Positions 14,115-22,500 of a DNA stretch of 24,136 nucleotides are shown one piece after another (position 1 is the first letter of the stretch; every line of letters begins with the position of its first letter). Below the pieces are notes generated by a model, which saw nothing but the letters and a program-made list of their open reading frames with translations, had not been told where the DNA came from and made no database searches. The position numbers and the translations under genes were made by a program. Where the stretch lies: the IMG/VR virus record IMGVR_UViG_3300024300_000015, positions 1-24,136 of that record. The stretch is one strand, 5' to 3'. This DNA is from a virus.

Positions 14115-14392
14115 GTTAGGCTTTGTCATGAATTGGAATAGAGAAAATGCCTTAAAAAATCAAAAGGCCAGAACCAGAGATGGGCGCGATGTTTTTAATA
14201 TTCGAGAAGCTTTGCTTGATGGGAGATCTGTACTTATAGGAGATGTCGCAACCATAAAACGAGATTCATACAAGAAAGTAAGAATAATACCGATTGAATC
14301 CCATTACTGGGAAGATGGAGGATTAGGTAGGCATAGTGGAGACGATCTTATTGATGCCTAATGCATAATCGGCTTCACTATTGAAGCCTAAC
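14115..14392. mobile_element. AT-rich cassette-like element with 9-bp inverted ends
   Basis: The segment starts with GTTAGGCTT and ends with AAGCCTAAC, a perfect 9-base terminal inverted repeat. The end sequences fit the integron attC core pairs GTTRRRY and RYYYAAC. The interior is clearly poorer in GC than the surrounding DNA and holds one ORF. A hairpin GGCTTCA/TGAAGCC (14371-14388) sits at the right end. No full attC with L sites and no integrase is seen, so a solo cassette, a MITE-like element or chance remain possible. Confidence 0.45.
14128..14361 (+). CDS. Hypothetical protein within the AT-rich element
   Basis: An ATG at 14128, after TTAGG, gives a 77-residue product starting MNWNRENALKNQKARTRDG and ending GDDLIDA. 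It is rich in Asn, Lys and Asp, with a strand-like middle (SVLIGDVATIKRDS, KVRIIPIESHYW). Codon use with many A/T-ending codons differs from all neighbours and indicates separate ancestry. The family is not recognised; such small orphan ORFs are typical of mobile gene cassettes. Confidence 0.6.
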   Translation: MNWNRENALKNQKARTRDGRDVFNIREALLDGRSVLIGDVATIKRDSYKKVRIIPIESHYWEDGGLGRHSGDDLIDA

Positions 14393-14436
14393 GCCAAAGC
14401 CAGAAAAAAGCGCTAAAACCGCTGACATCCCTCCTG

Positions 14437-14451
14437 TCGTGACTTCACACT
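14437..14451 (+). promoter_or_regulatory. TCGTGAC-NN-YANNNT motif (CACACT)
   Basis: TCGTGAC, TT, then CACACT is followed by AGGCG, as at 19476-19495. It lies 26 bases before the ATG of the giant gene at 14478. Confidence 0.55.
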
Positions 14452-14452
14452 A

Positions 14453-14476
14453 GGCGCATCTTCTCCACGGTGCGCC
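14453..14476 (+). promoter_or_regulatory. Hairpin abutting the start codon at 14478
   Basis: GGCGCATC and GGTGCGCC pair over 8 bases (one G-U) around an 8-base loop and end one base before the ATG. No ribosome-binding site is present between hairpin and start. Confidence 0.6.
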
Positions 14477-14477
14477 C

Positions 14478-17400
14478 ATGTCCAAACGCTCTCGCAAATT
14501 TCTGTACGTTCGCCTCGACACGCTGGCCAAGGGCGGCCAAGGCTCGGGGAATTTTCATCATAAAGTCCGGAAGGGGAAACGCGGCGGGAGCGAGCCGGAT
14601 GATAATGCTCGGCTGATCGAAAAGACGTTAAAGACACACGCCTTACCGTGGCGGTATCTTGAGTTCTCCGAGGCGGCCTGGAGACAAGAGTTTCCCGATG
14701 GCGAAGTAAAAACGCCGATAGGCGTGGTCAAGCTGGGTGACCGTCAGCACGAGAAATTGCGCGATCTTGGAAGGAGCCGGTATTTCGGACTGATACGGCC
14801 CACGCTAGAAAATCCAACCTATGCGATTGCGACGCTGGAAACCGATGAACGGATGGCTGACCGAAAGTCGGCGGGGGAAGCGACTGGCCGCGCCTCAAAA
14901 CTGGAATTTATTCGGGCATTTATCAAGCCGGACGGGGAGCATCAAGGCTTCCTGTGCGTCACCATAGGGCGGGATGCCCTGGAAATTTCAGTCAGTTCAG
15001 GGCCACGGCGAGTGGGCGAATTAGCGAAGAAGGTAAAGAGGGGCGCTATCCTCTTGAAACTGCCTAGACAAGATCAGCCGCAAACCTTGGGAGTGGAGGA
15101 TAGCTACGCGAAGGCGGCTACGTATTCACAGTTTACCGATTCGCTTTTGAAAAGCAACCCGGACGCCCTGGCGCTGGATATTCTCGCCAAGGCCGAGCAA
15201 CTGGGCCTGTTCGACATTCCCGTGCCGGTCAAAACGTTCGTCCGCAAGGATGGCACAGTGGTGCCGGGACACGTGGCCACGCGCAAAAAGCGCATCGCGC
15301 CCAAGGGCAAACAACCGGATTTGTTCGGCGACCCCCAGCCGCGGGGCGAAGCCGTCAAGCTGGGCCGACTCGGGCACTTCATCGAGCGACACGGCGGATA
15401 TGCGCGGTTGCAGGCCACCTTGAACGGTTTCTCCAGCGCGCAACGCGACACGTTGCTGGACGCCATGGCCAAGCTGTCCGGCAAACCCCACGCGGAAATC
15501 GTTGACCTTCTGGCCAACGGCGCCAAGCATGAAATGCCGACCGCCGCGCATGACAACCAGGGCCGCGATTTGGACGCCACGCGGCGCGCCGTTTACGCCG
15601 AGAAAGAACGTCACGACCAGGGTCGCGAAGCCAGCCATCGCGCCTTCGAGCGCGAGATCGAGGCAACGCCGCTGGCGGACTGGACCGAGTTCGAGGGTAT
15701 CCAGGTGTTGCGCTCCGGAAATTCCCGGTATGTGGGCGTGCCGGCCAGGGATAAACCGACGGCCGCCACGTTCCATATTATCGATACCGAACGGCGCGAA
15801 CCCGTTGTTCAGGTCAAGCGCGATGAGGTCCGTTCCTGGCTCTGGCGGGCGGCGAAAGCCGAACGAGAAGAGCATGAATTTCTAAATGACGAAAAGCCAA
15901 AAGAACCCTTGCGCTTTGACTATCCGTCGCTGGTCGATGATGAACAGCGCAAACGCTTGGAATCGTGGCATGCGGCCGGCGCTGACCCCGAAACTAGACC
16001 GGCTGAACGCGGGATTTACTTGCCTGGCATGTCGGTCGGTAAGCTGGAACGACTGTTACAGAAAGATTCACTGACCGCGCAGGACAAGGAATCACTCAAG
16101 GATTACAAATACCTGTTACTGGCACAGCCGAATGATGCGGCTGAAAAAGGCTTCATGGTGCATGTCCAGGGTGACAAGGGCGGGTTCCTCGCGCCGAAAA
16201 ACAAGTTTTGGCTGACGAACATTGATCATGCGCTTGAGGGTAAGGCCAAGACCGAACCCGAGGGCGGGCGCTGGCATCGGGTGACGCCGGAAAAAAAGCC
16301 CGAATTTCAAGCTACTCACGAACTACCTGATGGCACTCAAGTTGTGGCCAATACCGACGAGCCGGGCGTCTGGGTGGATGCGCGCGGCGACGAGTACGAG
16401 AGCGACGAGGCGTATCCGCTCCATGCCCCACGAGAAGGCGACCGCAACGCCGAAGGCTTGGTGTTCCATAATGGGCGCTGGCATCGGGAGGATGGGGTAG
16501 AGCCGCAAGACCGCGAGTCTTCCGAGCCCAACGCCTTGGGTACGGCCGCCGCATTCTCGGACGACGACCCCAATTCGCCAGACTACCGCTACCGGGATAC
16601 CGGGTACGTTGCCGGGTCGCGGAAGGAGCAGGCTGCGATTTTCATTCGCGCCGAGGCGCGCAAGGGCGCGAGATTGCGCGCCACGGATATTGACTGGCAG
16701 GCCATCGAAACCAATCCGCGCGAGGCGAAGGAACTCATTATCAAGTCCAACCTGTTCGGCGCGGTCGATTGGGACGCGCTCAAGGCCGGCGGCATGGAGC
16801 CTGGCGCTGGCTTCCTGGTGGATCGCGTCTATGCCAGCATCGCCACGGAACCCGCCGAGGATAGTCCGCAAGCGCGCCACGATTACGCGATTGGACTGGA
16901 ATCGCTGCGGGATCGGCTGGAACGATGCAAGACTCCGGACGAGGTGACGACAGTCCTGGACGATATCCGGTCGGAGTATGACGGCTATCTGTTCAACGCG
17001 GATGAGCAGGCCAGACATGACCGCGCGTCGGCCATTGCCAAACGGCTTTCCGATCGGTATTGGACGCTCAGGAAAGAGCGGGAAACCATTATTAAGGCGG
17101 CTGTCGATCTAAGGGACCAGATAGACCGACTGAAGCGGGACCAGGACCAGCGCATCGATCGCAAGCGGAAGCCCGATCCCAATATCGAACAGCGCATCGC
17201 CGAACTCAAGCCGGAGCATGATGCCGCGCTGCAAGCAATCAACGATTGGGATGACGCGCATCCGGAAATGCAAGAGGCGTGGGGGAGCGCTGCCGTGGGT
17301 AGCAGCTTGCGCTCCGAGGTCAATGCGGCCTGGGAGGCCGCATCGGATATCAAGGCTGCATCGTTGGCGCGCAATCGGTCGGAAAACCCCTTGCACCGCG

Positions 17401-18692
17401 CTTGGGCCTTGATGGGGCCAAAATTCGCGAGCATCATGAGATGGCGTCGCCACGACGGGTCGGTTACGTTCCAGGGCCACGTGACGGCGGCGAAAACCGG
17501 CAAGATCAAGGACTGGTCGTGGGCGGAAAAAGACCGCGCCACGATGCCCAGGATGGGCCGGCAAAAGGTCCGGTTCCAGCTTCGGGTGGTCGAAAAATTT
17601 ACCCGGGTCGGCGGCCGGCCGGTGGCGGCGGATTCTACCGCCATACTGAAAAATCAATTCAATCTGCGCGAGGTCCAGTCGGGCAACTGGGTGTTGTCCG
17701 ATCCCGAGTCGGCGGCGTTTCATGTCCAGCGTTCCGCCGAAGCCCTAAGCGATTTGGCGGACCTGATGCAAATATCCGATGACGCCGTATCGGTCAACGG
17801 TCGGGTGGCGCTGGCCTTTGGCGCGCGCGGCAGGGGCAGCGCCGGATTTGGCGGTGCGGCCCGAGCGCATTACGAACCGGTGCAGCGCGTCATCAATATC
17901 ACCAAAATGGGCGGCGGCGGCTGTCTCGCGCACGAGCTGTTTCATGCGATAGACAACCTGACGAGCGAATGCGAGACCGGGAAAGCGTCCGGAGCGGATG
18001 ATTTCATCACGGAAAACCCGGACTTGTTGCCGGATGGCAGGCTCAAGGATGCCGTGCTGGGGTTCCGCCAAGCGATGCTTGCCGGACAGCATCGCCTGTA
18101 TGTGAAAATCAAATACAGCGAGAAGGATGTCAGGATTGCCCGCTACAACCTGGATCGGGACAAGCCATCGCCCATCGCCGCCATGATCAAGTCCGCGCCG
18201 GATTTGGAAACCGCGTTGCGGCAATTGGACGATCATTACTTCGCCAGGGGCGGATGGGAAGGACCCCACCGAAAACGTACCGCCAAGAACCGTGAAGGCT
18301 GGCGCAAGATTGCGGCGGCCTGGCATGATGGCATGCAGGTATCGGGCGGAGTGGCCAAGGTCAGGGCGGGGCCGCCCATGTCGTCCTATGCCTACGAGGC
18401 TCAGTTGATCGATGAGGGCGACTACGGAAAGTATTGGTCGTCCACGCATGAACTCGCGTCCCGGGCGTTTCAGGCATGGTGCGAGGATCGGCTGTCCGAA
18501 TTGGGGCGCAGGAACGATTACTTGTCCGCCAATGCCGACAACAAATACTACAAAACCCCGGCCTTCGGGGAATGCAAGCCCTTCCCCGAAGGCGACGAGC
18601 GGATGCGCATCAATGCCGCGATAGACCGTCTGGTGGAAGCCATTCGCGATAGCGGTTCGCTGTATAAGGCGTTCTTTGACTTAGCCCGTTGA
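14478..18692 (+). CDS. Large polyvalent phage protein: nuclease-like N-terminus and LPD1-like zincin motif
   Basis: This 1404-residue modular protein is probably packaged and injected with phage DNA. Residues 20-38 contain GGQGSGNFHHKVRKGKRGGS, a connector seen in polyvalent proteins. Residues about 45-185 (TPIGVVKLGDRQ, RSRYFGLIRPTLENP) resemble phage BECR-fold nuclease domains (barnase/EndoU/colicin E5-D/RelE-like). A second connector (FVRKDGTVVPGHVATRKKR) is near 255. A charged coiled coil spans about 860-925. Residues about 990-1200 fit the LPD1 polyvalent domain: FNLREVQSGNWVLSDPES, VNGRVALAFGARGRG, then HELFH (H1152, E1153, H1156), a zinc-metallopeptidase-like HExxH. The end (YWSSTHELASRAFQAW, PFPEGDERMRIN) is the usual LPD1 tail. 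No frameshift is seen. The catalytic roles are inferred from family resemblance only. Confidence 0.8.
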   Translation: MSKRSRKFLYVRLDTLAKGGQGSGNFHHKVRKGKRGGSEPDDNARLIEKTLKTHALPWRYLEFSEAAWRQEFPDGEVKTPIGVVKLGDRQHEKLRDLGRSRYFGLIRPTLENPTYAIATLETDERMADRKSAGEATGRASKLEFIRAFIKPDGEHQGFLCVTIGRDALEISVSSGPRRVGELAKKVKRGAILLKLPRQDQPQTLGVEDSYAKAATYSQFTDSLLKSNPDALALDILAKAEQLGLFDIPVPVKTFVRKDGTVVPGHVATRKKRIAPKGKQPDLFGDPQPRGEAVKLGRLGHFIERHGGYARLQATLNGFSSAQRDTLLDAMAKLSGKPHAEIVDLLANGAKHEMPTAAHDNQGRDLDATRRAVYAEKERHDQGREASHRAFEREIEATPLADWTEFEGIQVLRSGNSRYVGVPARDKPTAATFHIIDTERREPVVQVKRDEVRSWLWRAAKAEREEHEFLNDEKPKEPLRFDYPSLVDDEQRKRLESWHAAGADPETRPAERGIYLPGMSVGKLERLLQKDSLTAQDKESLKDYKYLLLAQPNDAAEKGFMVHVQGDKGGFLAPKNKFWLTNIDHALEGKAKTEPEGGRWHRVTPEKKPEFQATHELPDGTQVVANTDEPGVWVDARGDEYESDEAYPLHAPREGDRNAEGLVFHNGRWHREDGVEPQDRESSEPNALGTAAAFSDDDPNSPDYRYRDTGYVAGSRKEQAAIFIRAEARKGARLRATDIDWQAIETNPREAKELIIKSNLFGAVDWDALKAGGMEPGAGFLVDRVYASIATEPAEDSPQARHDYAIGLESLRDRLERCKTPDEVTTVLDDIRSEYDGYLFNADEQARHDRASAIAKRLSDRYWTLRKERETIIKAAVDLRDQIDRLKRDQDQRIDRKRKPDPNIEQRIAELKPEHDAALQAINDWDDAHPEMQEAWGSAAVGSSLRSEVNAAWEAASDIKAASLARNRSENPLHRAWALMGPKFASIMRWRRHDGSVTFQGHVTAAKTGKIKDWSWAEKDRATMPRMGRQKVRFQLRVVEKFTRVGGRPVAADSTAILKNQFNLREVQSGNWVLSDPESAAFHVQRSAEALSDLADLMQISDDAVSVNGRVALAFGARGRGSAGFGGAARAHYEPVQRVINITKMGGGGCLAHELFHAIDNLTSECETGKASGADDFITENPDLLPDGRLKDAVLGFRQAMLAGQHRLYVKIKYSEKDVRIARYNLDRDKPSPIAAMIKSAPDLETALRQLDDHYFARGGWEGPHRKRTAKNREGWRKIAAAWHDGMQVSGGVAKVRAGPPMSSYAYEAQLIDEGDYGKYWSSTHELASRAFQAWCEDRLSELGRRNDYLSANADNKYYKTPAFGECKPFPEGDERMRINAAIDRLVEAIRDSGSLYKAFFDLAR

Positions 18693-18701
18693 CGGTATAA
18701 T
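18687..18701 (+). promoter_or_regulatory. Promoter-like CGTTGAC-NN-TATAAT before the Rha gene
   Basis: GTTGAC, GG, then a perfect TATAAT overlaps the stop of the giant gene. The two-base spacing rules out a classical -35/-10 pair but equals the spacing in the TCGTGAC family. The -10 box should be functional. Confidence 0.6.
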
Positions 18702-18708
18702 AGGCGCA

Positions 18709-18737
18709 CTGCCCACTAGCTACGAACTGGTGGGCAG
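18709..18737 (+). promoter_or_regulatory. Leader hairpin, copy 2
   Basis: An 11-base stem (CTGCCCACTAG with CTGGTGGGCAG, one G-U) carries the loop CTACGAA. It lies about seven bases after TATAAT, so it should form at the 5' end of the Rha mRNA. Compared with copy 1, the arms have changed in a pairing-preserving way. Confidence 0.75.
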
Positions 18738-18774
18738 CACTTCACCGATCGCAACCTAAACAGGAGGCTACGCG

Positions 18775-19467
18775 ATGCCCAAACAGATTACCCAAAATCC
18801 GTCTCTTGCCGCAACCGGCCATGATCTGGTAGAGGTGCGAAAGGCGCAACCGTTTACTACAACTTTAGCTGTATCTGCTGGCACTGGGCTGGCACACCCC
18901 GCTATCATGCAACTCATTAGAAAGTACATTGCAGACTTTCAAGAGTTTGGCTTACTGACATTTCAAATTGCACCAAGAAAGGGCAATAGGCATGGCGGTG
19001 GCAATGTTGAGTACGCTGAACTCAATGAAGATCAGGCTACCTACCTCATCACGCTCTTCCGCAACAATGACGTGGTGCGCAGGTTCAAGATTCGCCTGGT
19101 TAAAGCCTTTCGCGCGGCAATCACTGAGATTGAGCGGCTTACTCACCAAAAGCAAGACCCACAATGGCAACTCATCCGCGATGAAACGAAGGTAGGCTTC
19201 AAATGGATGAGCGACACGCTCAAGGAAACGCGGGAATCGGTCGGCAAGGCTACCATGCCGCATCATTTCCAGAATGAAGCGCGGATGATCAACGCGGTGC
19301 TAGCCGGCAAGCATGGCAAACTGGATCGCAACACGCTGAGCGCGTCAGACTTGGTGCTGATGGCTGAACTGCAAAGACTCAATGCCGTGCTGATCGGGCA
19401 AAACATGCCGTACAAGGACCGTAAAGCCGTTCTCATGGATCGGGCTGTCAAGAAGCTCGCCGCTTAG
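18775..19467 (+). CDS. Rha-family phage regulatory protein
   Basis: The 230-residue product starts at an ATG eight bases after AGGAG. Residues about 20-125 fit the Rha domain: HPAIMQLIRKYIADFQEFGLL, then FQIAPRKGNRHGGGNVEYAELNEDQATYLITLFRNNDVVRRFKIRLVKAFR, which matches the family's pattern of a DNA-binding winged helix with the conserved FK..L..AF helix. The C-terminal half contains a basic, helical segment (HHFQNEARMINAVLAGKHGK) and probably a second DNA-binding or oligomerisation unit. Rha proteins are regulators found in lambdoid and other temperate phages. Here it sits between two giant structural genes with its own promoter-like box and leader hairpin. Confidence 0.75.
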   Translation: MPKQITQNPSLAATGHDLVEVRKAQPFTTTLAVSAGTGLAHPAIMQLIRKYIADFQEFGLLTFQIAPRKGNRHGGGNVEYAELNEDQATYLITLFRNNDVVRRFKIRLVKAFRAAITEIERLTHQKQDPQWQLIRDETKVGFKWMSDTLKETRESVGKATMPHHFQNEARMINAVLAGKHGKLDRNTLSASDLVLMAELQRLNAVLIGQNMPYKDRKAVLMDRAVKKLAA

Positions 19468-19475
19468 ACTAAATG

Positions 19476-19490
19476 TCGTGACTTCAGGAT
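19476..19490 (+). promoter_or_regulatory. TCGTGAC-NN-YANNNT motif (CAGGAT)
   Basis: TCGTGAC, TT, then CAGGAT is followed by AGGCGG. It lies 35 bases before the start of the helicase gene and shares GTCGTGACTTCA with the copy at 14436. Confidence 0.55.
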
Positions 19491-19491
19491 A

Positions 19492-19521
19492 GGCGGCGGT
19501 ACTTCAACTCTTGCCGTCGCC
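19492..19521 (+). promoter_or_regulatory. Hairpin before the start codon at 19526
   Basis: GGCGGCGGTA and TGCCGTCGCC pair over 10 bases (two G-U) around a 10-base loop, ending four bases before the ATG. No ribosome-binding site is visible. Confidence 0.6.
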
Positions 19522-19525
19522 TGTC

Positions 19526-22500
19526 ATGAACCATTTTCCGGACTTCTCTTCTCATACCCGGCTACTCAAGGCCGAGCGGACCGAACGCCATCCCAGCGCA
19601 GCCCAGATCAAGGCGGGCAATTACACCAAGCGCAAGGTGCCTTGGCGCGGCATGACCATCAGCGTCGAGAACGAGGCGGGCAGCACCCGATCCGGCACGG
19701 ACCCCGGCGGCAAGCGCTGGAGCATCAGGATGAAGTTCGCCTATGGCTACCTCAAGCTCACGGAAGGCGTGGACGGGGATCATGTAGACGTGTACCTGGG
19801 GCCTGACCTGGATACCGCGCCCAATGTCTACGTGGTGCATCAACGCAAGGTCAACGACTGGAAAGCCTATGACGAGGATAAGGCCATGTTGGGATTCACG
19901 TCCCGGCGCGCGGCCGTCAAGGCATTCCTGGCCAACTACACCGACCGGCGGTTTCTCGGGCCGGTCACGGTCATGCCGGTCGATGAATTCATCGAAAAGG
20001 CCAGGGCGACATTCAACCAGCCAAGGATGATCAAGACCTTTGTCGGTCACAGTGGCCGGCCAGGACTGATAGGCTGGTCAGTGAAGCGCATGCCGGCGCG
20101 GGACGGAAGCGAGGGTATGTCAGTCCCTGATGACGCCCATATTCGCCAGGTCAACGCTACCGTCAATAGGCAAATCGAAGCCTGGGCCAACCGGTCATTA
20201 CCCACTAGCACGCTTTTGGATTTAGGGAGACCGTCCAGCATCCTGAGACGATTTGGCGTGCCGGATAAACCCATTCACTTAACGCAATCCGTTCTACGCA
20301 AGGCTACCGACAAAAAACATGGCCTGCATCCAACCGATCTCAAGGATCTAACACTGCACATTCAAGCGCCGTTGGCTGTATTCAAAAGCCGAAAAGGCAA
20401 GAATAGCCTGGTGGTCTTAACTGAAATCACGCATGAACAGGGCAATCTGATAGCCGCGCTGGACCTGAATGTTAAGCGCTTGGAATCAGATATTCACGAT
20501 ATTCGTAGCGTTCATCCAAAAGCCGATGCAAAGGTAGGCTATTGGCTGGCGGATGGATTGCTGCTGGGTTACGCAAAAGACAATGGCCGCCAGTGGCTTG
20601 AGTCCTCAGCCCCGTCCAATTCGGGGCAGTCCCAAGCCATGGCAGCCATCGTAAATGCGATTGTTTATGACAGAAGCCATCTTGTCAATGTCCAGGATAT
20701 ACGGAAAAGCATCGTCCTGACATTCCCATCCGGGAGTGTCTATTGGTTGTTCCAGCACCAATACCGCTGGCAAGTCAGCGCGCTCTTGCTCAAGGCGCTG
20801 GGACCGGGCGAGCGCTGGATAACAGTATTCCCTAACGGAAAAGAAAATAAAGGCGTGCCCGTACTGGTCCGCGAAACGCACGGCGGCTCCGGCGTCTATC
20901 ACGTCATAGGCGGTGCCGGCGGCAAGCTCAACTATCTCAAGATGCGCGGCATAAAGCCCGAGGCCGACTATAAGGCCCAAGCGGCGGAACGCGCGGCGGT
21001 CCAGCGTAAGGCGCGACAGGAACAAGCCAGGATGGACCGCGAATCGGGCGTGGCCGACATTAAAAAGACGCAACGGGATGCTATCGTCGCCAAGCAGCGC
21101 GAGGCCGAGCGGCGATTCATCGAGGAGGTGGCCAAGCGACAAGGCTGGAAAGAGGAAGATATCGCCTTTGACGAAAAGGCCCACGCCAAGCTCTCGGATG
21201 CGGCCAAGCGCAAAGCCTATGCCAAGCATCACGGTGCCCTGCTGCGCAAGGCCAATGAAGCCATCGATCTACAGCGGCAACGGCTGGTCGAAGACCCGGA
21301 CTTCCGCGCCGAGGCGGGGCTTGCCAATATGCCGGCGCAAAGCGCGGTCAGTCACGAGCTATCGGTAGCCGATATCGATCCGGTCACGCCGGGCAAGGTC
21401 ACGCTGGGGTTCTCCCATGCGTTCGGCGAGCGGGCGCAACAGGCCGGCCTCTCGAAAGAGGCTATCCAGGCCGAGGCCGAGGCGACGCGAGACGCGCGGC
21501 TGACGCCGGACGAACGCGAGGCCCGCATCCGTCGCGGCGAAACCAGGCAAGCGGTCAAGGAAGAATTGGAACGCCTCCGCGAGCCGTCCAAGGCTGACGC
21601 GCTCAAGCCGAAACTGGCGGAAGCTCGGGAAGCGGTTGAGATGGTCAAACTGCAAAAGCAGTTGCAGTCCATCCAAAAGCAAGCACGGGAAGCGCGGGCG
21701 GATGTGGATAAGGACCCGTCCGGCAAGATTAAGACCTACAACATCACTGTGGGCGGGTCCGATCCCGACCTGGATGAAAAAGTCCGCGAGCAGGTTGAAA
21801 ACGACATTAGAACGGTCCAAACCCGAACCTTCCTGTCCGCCATACGCGATACGGCGGGCCAGGATTACGAGCAATCCCTGAATGCGGCCATCGGCGCCGG
21901 CGCCTTCGATTCCGTCAATGCGCTGGCCATCGCGGCGGGCGGCGCGGCGCTGGTGGATCGGTCGGTCGTCGACGTGCTGGGGCCGGCCGGCGCGGCGCGG
22001 GTGCTGGCGCGGCGGCTACATGCCGATTTGGACAAGGGCACGGTGGACACGCTGACCGAGGATTTTGGCGACTTTCACGCCAATCATTACATGGCCACGT
22101 CGAAGGCGGCTCTGGAGCAAGCCGCCGAACTGCGCGAGACAGCCAGGCAACTCGAACTGGATGAGGCTCATGGCGCTCATGACCTGGTGACCGCCAAGGC
22201 CATTACTGAACGCAAGCTGGAAGCATTGACGGAAGCCCATCGCCTGCTCGCAACGGCGCTCGGGGAAATGGAGACCAACGCGGCGCTGGTCGCCGCGCTC
22301 AAGTCCGGCCGCGCCAATAAGCCGCTGGAAGTCGCCCTGGGCGGCGTCTCGCCGGAAGACGCCATCAGACAGGCGCGCGCCATTGGGCTCCCGCGCGTCG
22401 ACTACCGGCTGGACCAGGTGGCGGGCAATGAAATCCTGACCGTGACCCCGGAAGGGCTGGACCGTCTGGCCAGGCCCATCGATGTGGCCGATTTGCGGCG

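Noticed and set aside
14478-18692. Long antisense frames on the minus strand across the giant genes
   Set aside because: They are GC-driven shadows with arginine- and alanine-rich composition and no recognisable domain; the plus frames carry the motifs.
18689-18701. TTGACG and TATAAT as a classical sigma70 promoter before the Rha gene
   Set aside because: Only a base or two separates them instead of about 17. It fits the local TGAC-NN-hexamer family better.
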